Source of the DNA: an uncultured Treponema sp.
GTDB lineage: Bacteria > Spirochaetota > Spirochaetia > Treponematales > Treponemataceae
DNA: 36,379 nt
NCBI GenBank assembly: GCA_946061765.1
Contig: CAMGTC010000002.1
Location: 1-36,379, forward strand
Direction of reading: 5' to 3'
Within the stretch, counting starts at the first letter, position 1, and each line of letters begins with the position of its first letter. A program made the translations under genes and the position numbers. The notes beneath the pieces were generated by a model that saw nothing but the letters and a program-made list of their open reading frames with translations, ran no database searches and was not told the DNA's origin. Below, one piece after another: positions 24,009 to 32,268 of the stretch.

Positions 24009-25697
24009 CTATTTTTCCAGATGTACAAGGAACTTTTTAGCAGCTTCTTCTGAAGTTACATCTTTTAACGCATCGTTCAATTTGTAATAAGATTTTTCTT
24101 CATTAAAGTCATCAGTATCGCCCACTGCATTTTTTGCATCTTCATCAAGAACATAGAAGTAATCAGTAGAATGAGAATCTGCATCTTTCAGCTCATCAGT
24201 TTCATTAAGAACCCTGCGGATTTTGTCTGTCTCGTTATAAAAGTATTCTTCCAAAAGAGGAATAATGTTTTCTTTCATAACATTAAGAATTTCAAGGTCT
24301 TTGTTCTTTCCTATAAAGTATGAATGACCAATCTGATGATCCTTATCAAGAAGTGCACGAATACGATTATTAATGTTACGTAATATGTTTTCTGCATTTT
24401 CGTTTTCGTTCTTATCATGAAGACATTTATAATCAGGTAAAAGCTCTTCAAACTTAAATCGGCGGCGTAAAGCTGAATCCAAAAGCTGAATTGAACGGTC
24501 AGCAGTATTCATGGTTCCAATAATCATAAGGTTTGCAGGAACTCCAAAATCTTTTTTGCTGTAAGGCAGTTTTGCAGTCATTTCATATTCGGCACCAAGC
24601 CGTTTTGAACTTTCAACAAGAGAAATCAAATCACCGAATACAGAAGAAACGTTTGCACGGTTAATTTCATCAATACAAAGAAGTACTACCTTCTTATTAT
24701 CAACGGCCTCTTTCATTTTAAGTTTGCGGTTTGCTTCAGAATCTTCAAGACATTTATCTAAAGATGTATAACCTGCAAGAAGAGCTGCTTGTTTACAAGC
24801 TTGATAGAAAATTCCTGGTTCAACACGATACTGAACATCGGTCTGCCCTTCTGGAATAAAAGGTTTTAAGCCCTCTACAAATTCTTCGTAACTGAATGAC
24901 TGATGGAAAGTGGTAACAAAACGATTTTCTTTTGAAATTTTGCTTATATAATCGTTTTGCATTTTGTAGGTTTTTCCTGTACCTGGAGGTCCATAAAGAA
25001 TAAGAGGTTGTTTTTCTATTTTTATTCCAGGTTTAAAACTTAAAAAATAATTTCCTTCGGTATCTTTTGTAAATAAGATTTTATCATTTCCATATTTTAT
25101 AATATCTTCTTTTGTGATTGGTTTCCCAGATTCAATTCCAAGACGGAATCTAATATATTTGCCAAGTTCTTTGTTACCTTCTTGTTCATTATCCTTTGTT
25201 GTTTCTAGAGCTTGACCATTTTCATCTTTTTGAGCTCTTGTAAATATAAAAGTTTTTCCATCATCTGTTTTTATTGAAAATTTTTCTGGACTTGGTGGAT
25301 AAAAATCAGATTCGTATATATCCTGTGGTAATGCTATATAAGCTTCATTTCCTGTTCTGGACTCACTTCTTAGGGTTACTCCATCAGGTGAAAAGCCCCA
25401 TCGGAAACAATATCTAATTTTATCCCCATCAAGTAATGATACTTCAAAAGACTGTTCTTTATTTTCTCCAGTGAGATTTGGATACTCGTGTTGAATGATA
25501 GAAATTAAATCTTTCAATCCACGTATATCAAATTGAATGCACTGATCTGCATGTCCACTATTTTTATTATCTTCTGAAGTAAAGGTACTAATCTGAAATA
25601 AATCAGGTTTTGTAGAATATGCAGTTATTTTCTCATCATGTTTAGAAAAATTTCTATCCATCTTATTAAAATCATCTTTTGTATTAACAAATGACAT
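24009..25697 (-). CDS. McrB-like AAA+ GTPase (LlaJI R1-type)
   Basis: 562 residues. The McrB-type AAA+ domain occupies about 225-540: LYGPPGTGKTYKM (Walker A, near 231-243), LCIDEINRANVSSVFGD (Walker B, near 338), and GTMNTADRSIQLLDSALRRRF (near 394-414) with the MNTADR signature of McrB GTPases and the sensor/arginine-finger region. The N-terminal 200 residues resemble neither the McrB methyl-DNA-binding domain nor a domain I know. They include FRWGFSPDGVTLRSESRTG and are probably the target-recognition part. Such proteins form GTP-driven hexamers that bring two complexes together for cutting by McrC. Six bases after the second methyltransferase and 3 before McrC, so one transcription unit. 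Confidence 0.9.
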   Translation of the reverse strand: MSFVNTKDDFNKMDRNFSKHDEKITAYSTKPDLFQISTFTSEDNKNSGHADQCIQFDIRGLKDLISIIQHEYPNLTGENKEQSFEVSLLDGDKIRYCFRWGFSPDGVTLRSESRTGNEAYIALPQDIYESDFYPPSPEKFSIKTDDGKTFIFTRAQKDENGQALETTKDNEQEGNKELGKYIRFRLGIESGKPITKEDIIKYGNDKILFTKDTEGNYFLSFKPGIKIEKQPLILYGPPGTGKTYKMQNDYISKISKENRFVTTFHQSFSYEEFVEGLKPFIPEGQTDVQYRVEPGIFYQACKQAALLAGYTSLDKCLEDSEANRKLKMKEAVDNKKVVLLCIDEINRANVSSVFGDLISLVESSKRLGAEYEMTAKLPYSKKDFGVPANLMIIGTMNTADRSIQLLDSALRRRFKFEELLPDYKCLHDKNENENAENILRNINNRIRALLDKDHQIGHSYFIGKNKDLEILNVMKENIIPLLEEYFYNETDKIRRVLNETDELKDADSHSTDYFYVLDEDAKNAVGDTDDFNEEKSYYKLNDALKDVTSEEAAKKFLVHLEK

Positions 25698-25703
25698 AGT
25701 ATG

Positions 25704-26804
25704 CTACTCCTTTATATTTGCTTCTATTGATTCATAAGGAATCCCTGCAAAAGTTTTAAGAATTGCCTCAAAGATAATTTTAGCACCTTCACATGGAACT
25801 GCCATTCCAATTTGTTTTCGAATGGACTCTTTAGATCCTTCGAAAATATACTCGTCAGGAAATGTTTGGAGTCTTGCTCTTTCCCGATTTGTTAATGCTC
25901 TATTCTCACTCCAGTGATAAATATGAGTTCCTCCACCACCAGAACCCGTAACTGTATAGGCAGGTTTTGTTGGATCAAGTCTTTTATAAATCTGACTTAT
26001 TTTTGCACCTTTTACATTGAGTTTCAAATGCTCTGGTAACTGTGCGGTAAACGCATTTTCTCCCGGCTTTATGTATTTTAGTCTTTCAATAACTTGATTT
26101 GATTGAGATGTAAATTCATTATTTGGAGAATTTTTTTCAATCGGAGGATTATTGATAGCCTCTTCACAAGTTTTCATTTTATACTGTTTAGAAGATGGTA
26201 TCTTAAATTCAAATGGTAAGTCACTTCTAATACCAACAATAATGACTCGATGTCTTGCTTGTGGAATACCATATTCTTCAAATCTATATAGATTTGGATA
26301 TATTTTATACCCTGCTCCTATCATGTCTTCCTTAATTTTTTCAAAGGCTTTTCCTTCATTAGCACTTTTCAAGCCTCCAACATTTTCAGCTAGGAACCAG
26401 TAAGGATGAAATTTATTAAGAACTTTAATACCATAAGAATAAAGCGGACCATACTTTCCTTCAAAGCCTTTTTGTTCTCCTACAACAGAGAAATCATTAC
26501 AAGGAAAACCAAATGCGAGTGCATCTATCTGTGATAGATTTTCGATATTGAGAGTATGGACATCCTGACAAATTACGGTTGATTTTTTTGACTCATCACC
26601 TTTACATATATTTCTAAAATATGTATCACAAGTTGATTTATCAAAATCATTAGCCCATTCATGAACGATTTTATATTCCGGATTCTCTATTTTAGCGTTT
26701 GTAGCTCCCCATGCTAGACCTCCTGGGCCACAAAACAACTCTCCAAGACGGAAAACCTTTGGATCTAATCTGTCTTCTGATTTTTCTATTTTTATTTCTT
26801 CCAT
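25704..26804 (-). CDS. DNA (cytosine-5) methyltransferase 2 (LlaJI M2-type)
   Basis: 366 residues. C5-methyltransferase motifs are present in order: ELFCGPGGLAWG (motif I, SAM binding, near 21-32), FGFPCNDFSVVG (motif IV with the catalytic cysteine, near 98-109; PCN, not the commoner PCQ), LAENVGGLKS (motif VI), QARHRVIIVG (motif VIII, near 181), and NRERARLQTFPDEYIFEG with IGMAVPC (motifs IX-X; the usual GNAVP reads GMAVP). The target-recognition region between VIII and IX is short. It is only weakly similar to the other methyltransferase here, so the two probably modify different strands or sites, as the pair does in LlaJI with its asymmetric site. It has a promoter of its own at 26830-26835. 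Confidence 0.92.
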   Translation of the reverse strand: MEEIKIEKSEDRLDPKVFRLGELFCGPGGLAWGATNAKIENPEYKIVHEWANDFDKSTCDTYFRNICKGDESKKSTVICQDVHTLNIENLSQIDALAFGFPCNDFSVVGEQKGFEGKYGPLYSYGIKVLNKFHPYWFLAENVGGLKSANEGKAFEKIKEDMIGAGYKIYPNLYRFEEYGIPQARHRVIIVGIRSDLPFEFKIPSSKQYKMKTCEEAINNPPIEKNSPNNEFTSQSNQVIERLKYIKPGENAFTAQLPEHLKLNVKGAKISQIYKRLDPTKPAYTVTGSGGGGTHIYHWSENRALTNRERARLQTFPDEYIFEGSKESIRKQIGMAVPCEGAKIIFEAILKTFAGIPYESIEANIKE

Positions 26805-26829
26805 CTATAATATCCTTTCTTTTTCCTTG

Positions 26830-26835
26830 ATTATA
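26830..26835 (-). promoter_or_regulatory. Extended -10 promoter upstream of methyltransferase 2
   Basis: The minus strand carries GTGGTATAATCAAGG, a perfect TATAAT (26835-26830) with the extended TGG, just past the stop of methyltransferase 1. The -35 position is poor; a TTGACA exists but only 11 bases away. It would let methyltransferase 2 and the McrB/McrC genes be transcribed separately from the upstream genes. An AAAGGA ribosome site follows about 9 bases before the ATG. Confidence 0.55.
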
Positions 26836-26848
26836 CCACATCAAAGTG

Positions 26849-28210
26849 TCAAATAGCGGCACCGATGTATATATTTTGCGGAATTTCTTCGTTTCCTTCT
26901 ATATTTATTATTCCAGCAGCTATAATTCGCTGCTCACCACGAAGCTGCTGCATTATCTGCTGTGCTATTCCATATGCCATCATTGGCGGAACCGCGTTTC
27001 CTATCTGCGTAAACTGGGCAGAACGATTCCCTTCAAAGTAGTAGTTATCAGGGAATGTCTGGAGTCTTGCAGCCTCTCTTACTGTTATTGACCTGCACTG
27101 ATTTATATCCGGATGAATAAAATAGTGGCCGTCTTTTGCCAGGTGAGCCAGTACTGTATGACATGCATTTGTATCTGCCTCTATTACCTTAAAACGATCC
27201 ACAAAGGAAGTCTGATTGTGATGAGTTTTTAAATCATCTGGCAGTTCATTATAATGTAGCCTTTGATGTGCATGATTAATAAACCAGGCATTTATAGTTC
27301 TTCTATAAATTTCCACATCGCGTTCGTTATGAATTCTGGCTTTATGTAAAGTAAGCACATCATCTTCTGTACGCAGGTTATGTGCTCTTACATATGCGCT
27401 GGATTCATCATAAGGACTTGCATATTCAAAAGCCTGGCCACCGCGTTCTACCTGCGGTAAGTCAGAAAGTAAATCCCATACAACCGAATGAATTTCCTGC
27501 TGTTCAAATTCCGGGTAAAAATGTTCTGTTCCCTGACGCCAGCCTATAATTATCATACGTTTTCTGTTCTGCATTACACCGAATGTTTGGGCATTCTGTA
27601 TATGACACTCGAAAGTATAATGAATCCGGTTTAATTCCCTCTGTAAATCAGCGAAAGCTTCGCCGTTTCTGGCAGAAGTTATTCCCTGGACATTTTCAAA
27701 TACAAACATTTCCGGTTCATATCTTTTGAGAAAGTTTACATACTGTTTATAAAGTTCGTTACGAGGATCTTCTTCCATTGGACGCAGCATATGATTTGTT
27801 TGTGCTCTTCCTACCAAAGAATATGCCTGGCACGGCGGACCACCGATGATCACCGACACATGATTTATGCCCTTGTGTTCCATAAGATGGTCTATCTTAT
27901 GATAGATGCTCTTAGCCGTTTTTGAAGACATTTCTTTATTAATTACACTTTCGCGCTCTTCCTGAGGAACTTGTTCAAAAAGCTGTTCTCGAGTAATGAT
28001 TCCACGTTCGTAATCATAATAACTTTGAAGAGCTTCTCTTCCCTGGGATTTGAGATAATGATATGCGGCACGTGTCTCAAGAGTTTGGCAGGCGTAGGGA
28101 TTCATTTCTACGTGTGCAACTGGAGTAAAGCCGGCCTGTATAAAACCTTCGGAGAGTCCCCCCGCCCCTGCAAACAGGTCAATAAATGAAAGCTGTTTTT
28201 TTGTTATCAT
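26849..28210 (-). CDS. DNA (cytosine-5) methyltransferase 1 (LlaJI M1 / DrmMII-type)
   Basis: 453 residues with complete C5-methyltransferase motifs: IDLFAGAGGLSEGF (I, near 10-23), IIGGPPCQAYSLVGR (IV, near 120-134, catalytic cysteine in PCQ), FVFENVQGITS (VI, near 170), QNRKRMIIIGWR (VIII, near 213), RSITVREAARLQTFPDNYYF and QIGNAVPPMMA (IX-X). An insertion of about 50 residues follows motif I (near 35-105), larger than in most relatives. DISARM class 2 also uses a C5 methyltransferase (DrmMII), so this gene could serve both a LlaJI-like restriction unit and the DISARM core by marking host DNA. The start overlaps the end of the AAA/DUF4143 gene by 4 bases (ATGA), so its synthesis is coupled to that gene. 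Confidence 0.93.
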   Translation of the reverse strand: MITKKQLSFIDLFAGAGGLSEGFIQAGFTPVAHVEMNPYACQTLETRAAYHYLKSQGREALQSYYDYERGIITREQLFEQVPQEERESVINKEMSSKTAKSIYHKIDHLMEHKGINHVSVIIGGPPCQAYSLVGRAQTNHMLRPMEEDPRNELYKQYVNFLKRYEPEMFVFENVQGITSARNGEAFADLQRELNRIHYTFECHIQNAQTFGVMQNRKRMIIIGWRQGTEHFYPEFEQQEIHSVVWDLLSDLPQVERGGQAFEYASPYDESSAYVRAHNLRTEDDVLTLHKARIHNERDVEIYRRTINAWFINHAHQRLHYNELPDDLKTHHNQTSFVDRFKVIEADTNACHTVLAHLAKDGHYFIHPDINQCRSITVREAARLQTFPDNYYFEGNRSAQFTQIGNAVPPMMAYGIAQQIMQQLRGEQRIIAAGIINIEGNEEIPQNIYIGAAI

Positions 28211-29508
28211 TTTTCAGCTCCCAGTCTTTTAATTTGACCTGCTAAATAAAGAGGTACATTTACCATATCTTCCTGCTTCTTATACTCCAGTGTGGAAAAT
28301 CTGATTGCAAGTTCCGGATTGTTTTCCCTTCTGTATCTCTTAAAACTTGCAGATGTTACATTTCCACCTGCTTTACATTCAACAGGAATAATCTGCATGC
28401 CGTTCTGCAAAAGGAAATCAACTTCGTAATTTCTGTCCGGAGAGTAATAATGAGGCGCTGCATCAAAAAGAGTTCTGAGCTGCTGTACAGTGTAATTTTC
28501 TGTAAGAGGTCCTTTGAACTGAAAATCCTTGTTCAGAATAATTGCTTCGTTTGTTACTTCTGCAGCACATTTTGCAAGACCTACATCAAAATAAAACAGT
28601 TTGAAGCTGGATAAATCTTCAAATGCTTTAAGCGGGTGTTCCGGTTTTGTAACATCATAAATTCGAATTACCAGTCCTGCACTTACAAGCCATTCTATTG
28701 CTTCTTCAAATTCTCTTGCCCGAGCACCTTGCTTTACACATCCATAAATAAATTTTTCATTTTCTTTAGAAAGCTGGCTTACAAGACTTCTGAAAACAAG
28801 CAGTATTCTTCCTGCATTGATTTTGCCACTGTGTTTTGAAATATCATTTTCATATAACTCCAGCAGTTCTTTTTGAAGTCTAAGAACAATACCGGAATTT
28901 TTTTCTGTCATCCAGGAATAAACACAGGAAGGCATGCCGCCTACAATGAGATAATTTCTGTACTGTTCAATCAGCTTATCATGCTGAATCTTTAATATAT
29001 CTTCTGGAGCTGTTTCTGTTATGTATTTATAAAGGCCTGGTGCTAAAGCATTTAAGAATTCTTCAAAATCCATTGGATATATATTTAAAAGATTTACTTT
29101 TCCAACCGGGTAACTCATTGGCTGCGCAAGGAGCGTACCTAACAGACTGCCGGCCGCTATGACATGATATTGATTTGCTTCTTCATTAAAATACTTTAGA
29201 GTATTAAGTGCTTCCGGGCATTCCTGTATTTCATCAAAAATAATTAAATGCTCTTCCGGAAGTATTTTATCTTCCCTAATCGTTCCAAGACTTTCAATAA
29301 TTCTGTATGGATCTTTATTTACTTTAAAAATATCATGAAGAGACTCTTCTTTATCAAAAGAAAAATAGAAGGTCTTTTTATAACATTCTTTACCAAATTC
29401 TTTCATCAGCCAGGTTTTTCCAACCTGTCTTGCTCCTTTTAATATTAAAGGTTTTCTTCCTGATGAGACTTTCCAATCTTTTAATTCGTCTAATGCTTTA
29501 CGATACAT
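28207..29508 (-). CDS. AAA ATPase with DUF4143 domain
   Basis: 433 residues. The AAA_14 core has LKGARQVGKTWLMKEFG (Walker A, near 23-39) and HLIIFDEIQECPEAL (Walker B, near 88-102). The C-terminal DUF4143 domain ends with YEVDFLLQNGMQIIPVECKAGG (near 360-380), a PD-(D/E)XK-like D...ExK pattern typical of the family. These ATPases are scattered in many copies in some genomes and their function is unknown; suggestions include mobile elements or toxin-like roles. The ATG at 29506-29508 matches the normal family start, but its AAGGA is only 2 bases away, so translation may be weak. The gene lies behind a 124-base region with four phased repeats and overlaps methyltransferase 1 by 4 bases. Whether it belongs to the restriction system or is an inserted passenger is open. 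Confidence 0.88.
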   Translation of the reverse strand: MYRKALDELKDWKVSSGRKPLILKGARQVGKTWLMKEFGKECYKKTFYFSFDKEESLHDIFKVNKDPYRIIESLGTIREDKILPEEHLIIFDEIQECPEALNTLKYFNEEANQYHVIAAGSLLGTLLAQPMSYPVGKVNLLNIYPMDFEEFLNALAPGLYKYITETAPEDILKIQHDKLIEQYRNYLIVGGMPSCVYSWMTEKNSGIVLRLQKELLELYENDISKHSGKINAGRILLVFRSLVSQLSKENEKFIYGCVKQGARAREFEEAIEWLVSAGLVIRIYDVTKPEHPLKAFEDLSSFKLFYFDVGLAKCAAEVTNEAIILNKDFQFKGPLTENYTVQQLRTLFDAAPHYYSPDRNYEVDFLLQNGMQIIPVECKAGGNVTSASFKRYRRENNPELAIRFSTLEYKKQEDMVNVPLYLAGQIKRLGAEK

Positions 29509-29520
29509 ATTCCTTATTTT

Positions 29521-29526
29521 ATTCTA
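29521..29526 (-). promoter_or_regulatory. Putative -10 box of the AAA/DUF4143-methyltransferase unit
   Basis: The minus strand reads TGCTAGAAT, an extended -10-like element (TAGAAT at 29526-29521), with the nearest phased repeat (29534-29548) over its -35 zone. It would give a very short or nearly absent 5' leader before the ATG at 29508, so the call is tentative. Confidence 0.3.
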
Positions 29527-29533
29527 GCACAGA

Positions 29534-29647
29534 TTACACATTTTTGCACCATTTATTTTGAGAAAATTACACGTTTTTGCAAATGCTAAGAATATAGTTT
29601 TACACGTTTTTACAGTGAAAATATAGTTATTTTTACACATTTCCACA
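29534..29647. repeat. Four 15-bp direct repeats with exact 33-bp period
   Basis: The repeats TTACACATTTTTGCA (29534), TTACACGTTTTTGCA (29567), TTACACGTTTTTACA (29600) and TTACACATTTCCACA (29633) start exactly 33 bp apart, three helical turns, so all lie on one face of the DNA. The 18-bp spacers are not conserved, apart from an ATATAGTT in two of them. The fourth copy overlaps the last codons and stop of the SNF2 gene. The array ends just upstream of the AAA/DUF4143 gene. Conserved cores with unconserved spacers at fixed phase fit an array of protein-binding sites. Confidence 0.85.
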
Positions 29648-32266
29648 TAAAGCAATCTGCAGTTCCATTGCAGGAAGAGAATAACCATATGAAGGCAAAA
29701 TTTCTTTAACCATGGTATCTACCTTTTCTGGTACTTCAGCAAGGTATTTTAATTCTGGTTTCCCGCTTGAAAGATTATTCATCTCTTTTATAGCAGTATC
29801 CTGTTCAAGACGTGTTGCGTTTCCGGTATTTGAATCATAAGAAATAATTACTAGGTCTTTTGTAATACGCAGGTCTGAATATGTTTTCTGGTCATATACT
29901 TTGTAAATAAAGTATGATTTTGAACCAGCAATTGTGGCTGCGCACTCATCAAGACCTGATGCAAAATCAAGACATTTATCAAACCAGACAAATCCTACTC
30001 CGGCTATATTTTCTGGTTTTTCACCTTTATTAAGTTTTCTTCGGAACACCAGTCCATTGTAATTTAACGCAGAACCATACGGAGCATCTTTGACCCATGC
30101 TTTGGGCAATAAGAATGAATATGTATCGTCTGAACATGAAAGTCTTGAATGGTTCAGACTTAGAGCCTTTTTGAAGAATGGTACCAGGTCTGGAAGATCT
30201 ACTTTTGGTACACCTTTTAAGTCTTTTATATTGAACTTTGCAGAGTTTCCTACAATGCTTCTTACTGTCTCTATTGCATCCTGGTTTCCAAAGGTCTGGG
30301 TCTGGCTGTCAAACCAACTGGATACATTTTCTTTCTTTTGATTTACACCCTCTGCAAAAATATCTCGGAAGAACTTACTGCTCTTCATACCAAGCACCAT
30401 CTGCATCATGTCTTCTGGATCATCCATTCCGGCACTGAATGCCATCTGAATATTATCCAGTTTTGTTTCCAGTTTGTTCCAGAGAAGGGATTCTATGGTA
30501 TCAGGATTTCTTAGAGTTACTACATCAACAGCCTTTGTTTGACCATAACGGTTAATACGGCCTACACGCTGATGAAGCCGCATTGGGTTCCATGGTAAAT
30601 CTGCATGAATCAAGACATGACAATTCTGCTGCAGGTCAATACCTTCGCCAGCTGCTTCTGTAGAAATAAGGAATCGAACTTTTCCTTCGTTAAACTCTTT
30701 AGCAGCATCTTTCCTACGTTTATCAAAACGCTTTGTTGAACCATCTGGCATAGCAACATCTTTTAAAATGTCGTCTCCGTTAATAAACGTTACGCAGTCT
30801 GTACCCCATTTTTTCATGAGTTCTGTCATAAGAAGAGATTGTGTCTTTTTGTATTCTGTAAAGAAAAGAACATTATCGTTTTTATAGTCTTTTTCTACTA
30901 TTTCGATAATACGGTCTATTCGGCTTTCGTGTGTTACTTTATTGCCAAGTTCTATAAGAGCATCAAGATTTTTTACTTCATCCTGCATAAGAATGAACTT
31001 TAAATCTTTTGATTTATTAGCAGCCTGCTCAAAATCTTTTTCGCTCATTGCATCAAGCAGGTCATCAAATGCTGTTTCATCACTTTCTGCCTTCTTCTGC
31101 TCTGCAAGAAGATTGTTTTTACGGGTAATCAAAGCACCTTTTACGGCAGAAATAGAACTTGAGGCCAGCTTCTGAAGTGCTATAAGTACAAGTTGAACCT
31201 GGCTATACTGTTGTCCTGACAAAGTTTGAGAATATGCTTTTCCTTCAGAAATAAAAGAAGACATTTCTTTGTAAAATTCTGCTTCTTCAGGGGTGTAAGT
31301 AAATTCTTCTGCCCTGGTGTTTATAGGCTGAAACAGCTTTTTACCGTTCATATCTACGGTATTAGCCTTGTTGTTACGTATAAAATATTTTGAAAGGCGA
31401 GCATACTGCTCTTTTGTATTTAGTCTTGGATCAAATTCCTGAGGTGCAATAAGCTTCATAAGCATCCAGAAACTGAAATTGAAACCTCTGTGAGGAGTTC
31501 CTGTAAAGAAAACCGTAGAAATAACTTTCTTTGCATCATTTAATTTTTTGAAAAGTTGATATTCCAGAGTCTGTCCGTCGTTATCTGCTGCATTCATGTG
31601 ATGGGCTTCATCGACAATTACTAAATCCCATGGTTCCGATTCAAACAGTTTTTTTTGTCGTTCCTGTTGAGCTTCTGTTGAATTCAACTGCATGGTTGGA
31701 GCCGAAACTATTACATATTTAGGAGAACCTTTCCATGGATTACCACCGGCATTCATTGATTCAGAAGTAAACACAGAAAAATGTAAATCGAATTGTGCTT
31801 CCATTCTGTCTGCCCACTGTCCTGTAAGCGGAGCCGGAACAAGAATGAGAATACGCTGAATATTACGTGCTTCCTTTAACCCCCAGATAATGAGACCTGC
31901 TTCTATTGTTTTTCCAAGACCTACATCATCTGCAACAAGATAACGGACCGGCCACTGTTTTAAAACCTGATTACAAACCCAAAGCTGATGAGGTAAAAGG
32001 TCTATTGCAGAACGGGAAAAAACACCCCATCTATTGTTAATTGTTTCAATCAAAGCTGCCTGAGCTTTTGCAATTACTTTGTCTGAATCCGTTTCTGGAG
32101 CCTTTTGAATGGCAGAATTGATATCTTCCATTTCTGAAAGCTCATCAAACGGGCATTTTAATGTATCGCCACTTTCGAATGTAACAATTGCAAAATCAGG
32201 TTTTACGGCATCAACAGTTCCTATTCCAAGTTTTGCATGTTTTACTTTGGAATCAATAGTTATCAT
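29633..32266 (-). CDS. SNF2-family helicase, RapA/DrmD-like
   Basis: 877 residues. A short beta-barrel-like N-terminus (KHAKLGIGTVDAVKPDFAIV, near 8-30) precedes an SNF2 motor: YLVADDVGLGKTIEAGLI (motif I, near 105-122), WDLVIVDEAHHMN (DEAH, near 211-223), FFTGTPHRG (motif III), VLFFTEYKKTQ (motif IV), STEAAGEGIDLQ (motif V) and RLHQRVGRINRYGQ (motif VI, near 565-578). This layout is that of RapA/HepA-like translocases and of DrmD, the SNF2 protein of class 1 DISARM. The C-terminal 250 residues are not recognised. It begins 2 bases after the HSP90-like stop, its GGAG ribosome site lying inside that gene, so the two are coupled. The motor is certain; the name DrmD is inferred from the nearby drmABC genes. 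Confidence 0.88.
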   Translation of the reverse strand: MITIDSKVKHAKLGIGTVDAVKPDFAIVTFESGDTLKCPFDELSEMEDINSAIQKAPETDSDKVIAKAQAALIETINNRWGVFSRSAIDLLPHQLWVCNQVLKQWPVRYLVADDVGLGKTIEAGLIIWGLKEARNIQRILILVPAPLTGQWADRMEAQFDLHFSVFTSESMNAGGNPWKGSPKYVIVSAPTMQLNSTEAQQERQKKLFESEPWDLVIVDEAHHMNAADNDGQTLEYQLFKKLNDAKKVISTVFFTGTPHRGFNFSFWMLMKLIAPQEFDPRLNTKEQYARLSKYFIRNNKANTVDMNGKKLFQPINTRAEEFTYTPEEAEFYKEMSSFISEGKAYSQTLSGQQYSQVQLVLIALQKLASSSISAVKGALITRKNNLLAEQKKAESDETAFDDLLDAMSEKDFEQAANKSKDLKFILMQDEVKNLDALIELGNKVTHESRIDRIIEIVEKDYKNDNVLFFTEYKKTQSLLMTELMKKWGTDCVTFINGDDILKDVAMPDGSTKRFDKRRKDAAKEFNEGKVRFLISTEAAGEGIDLQQNCHVLIHADLPWNPMRLHQRVGRINRYGQTKAVDVVTLRNPDTIESLLWNKLETKLDNIQMAFSAGMDDPEDMMQMVLGMKSSKFFRDIFAEGVNQKKENVSSWFDSQTQTFGNQDAIETVRSIVGNSAKFNIKDLKGVPKVDLPDLVPFFKKALSLNHSRLSCSDDTYSFLLPKAWVKDAPYGSALNYNGLVFRRKLNKGEKPENIAGVGFVWFDKCLDFASGLDECAATIAGSKSYFIYKVYDQKTYSDLRITKDLVIISYDSNTGNATRLEQDTAIKEMNNLSSGKPELKYLAEVPEKVDTMVKEILPSYGYSLPAMELQIALCGNV

Positions 32267-32268
32267 TA

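Noticed and set aside
29501-29515. A fifth 33-bp-phased repeat inside the start of the AAA gene
   Set aside because: Only about 7 of 15 positions match at the expected place.
29534-29647. CRISPR array
   Set aside because: The repeated core is only 15 bp, there are four copies, no cas genes are nearby, and one copy overlaps a coding sequence; phased binding sites fit better.
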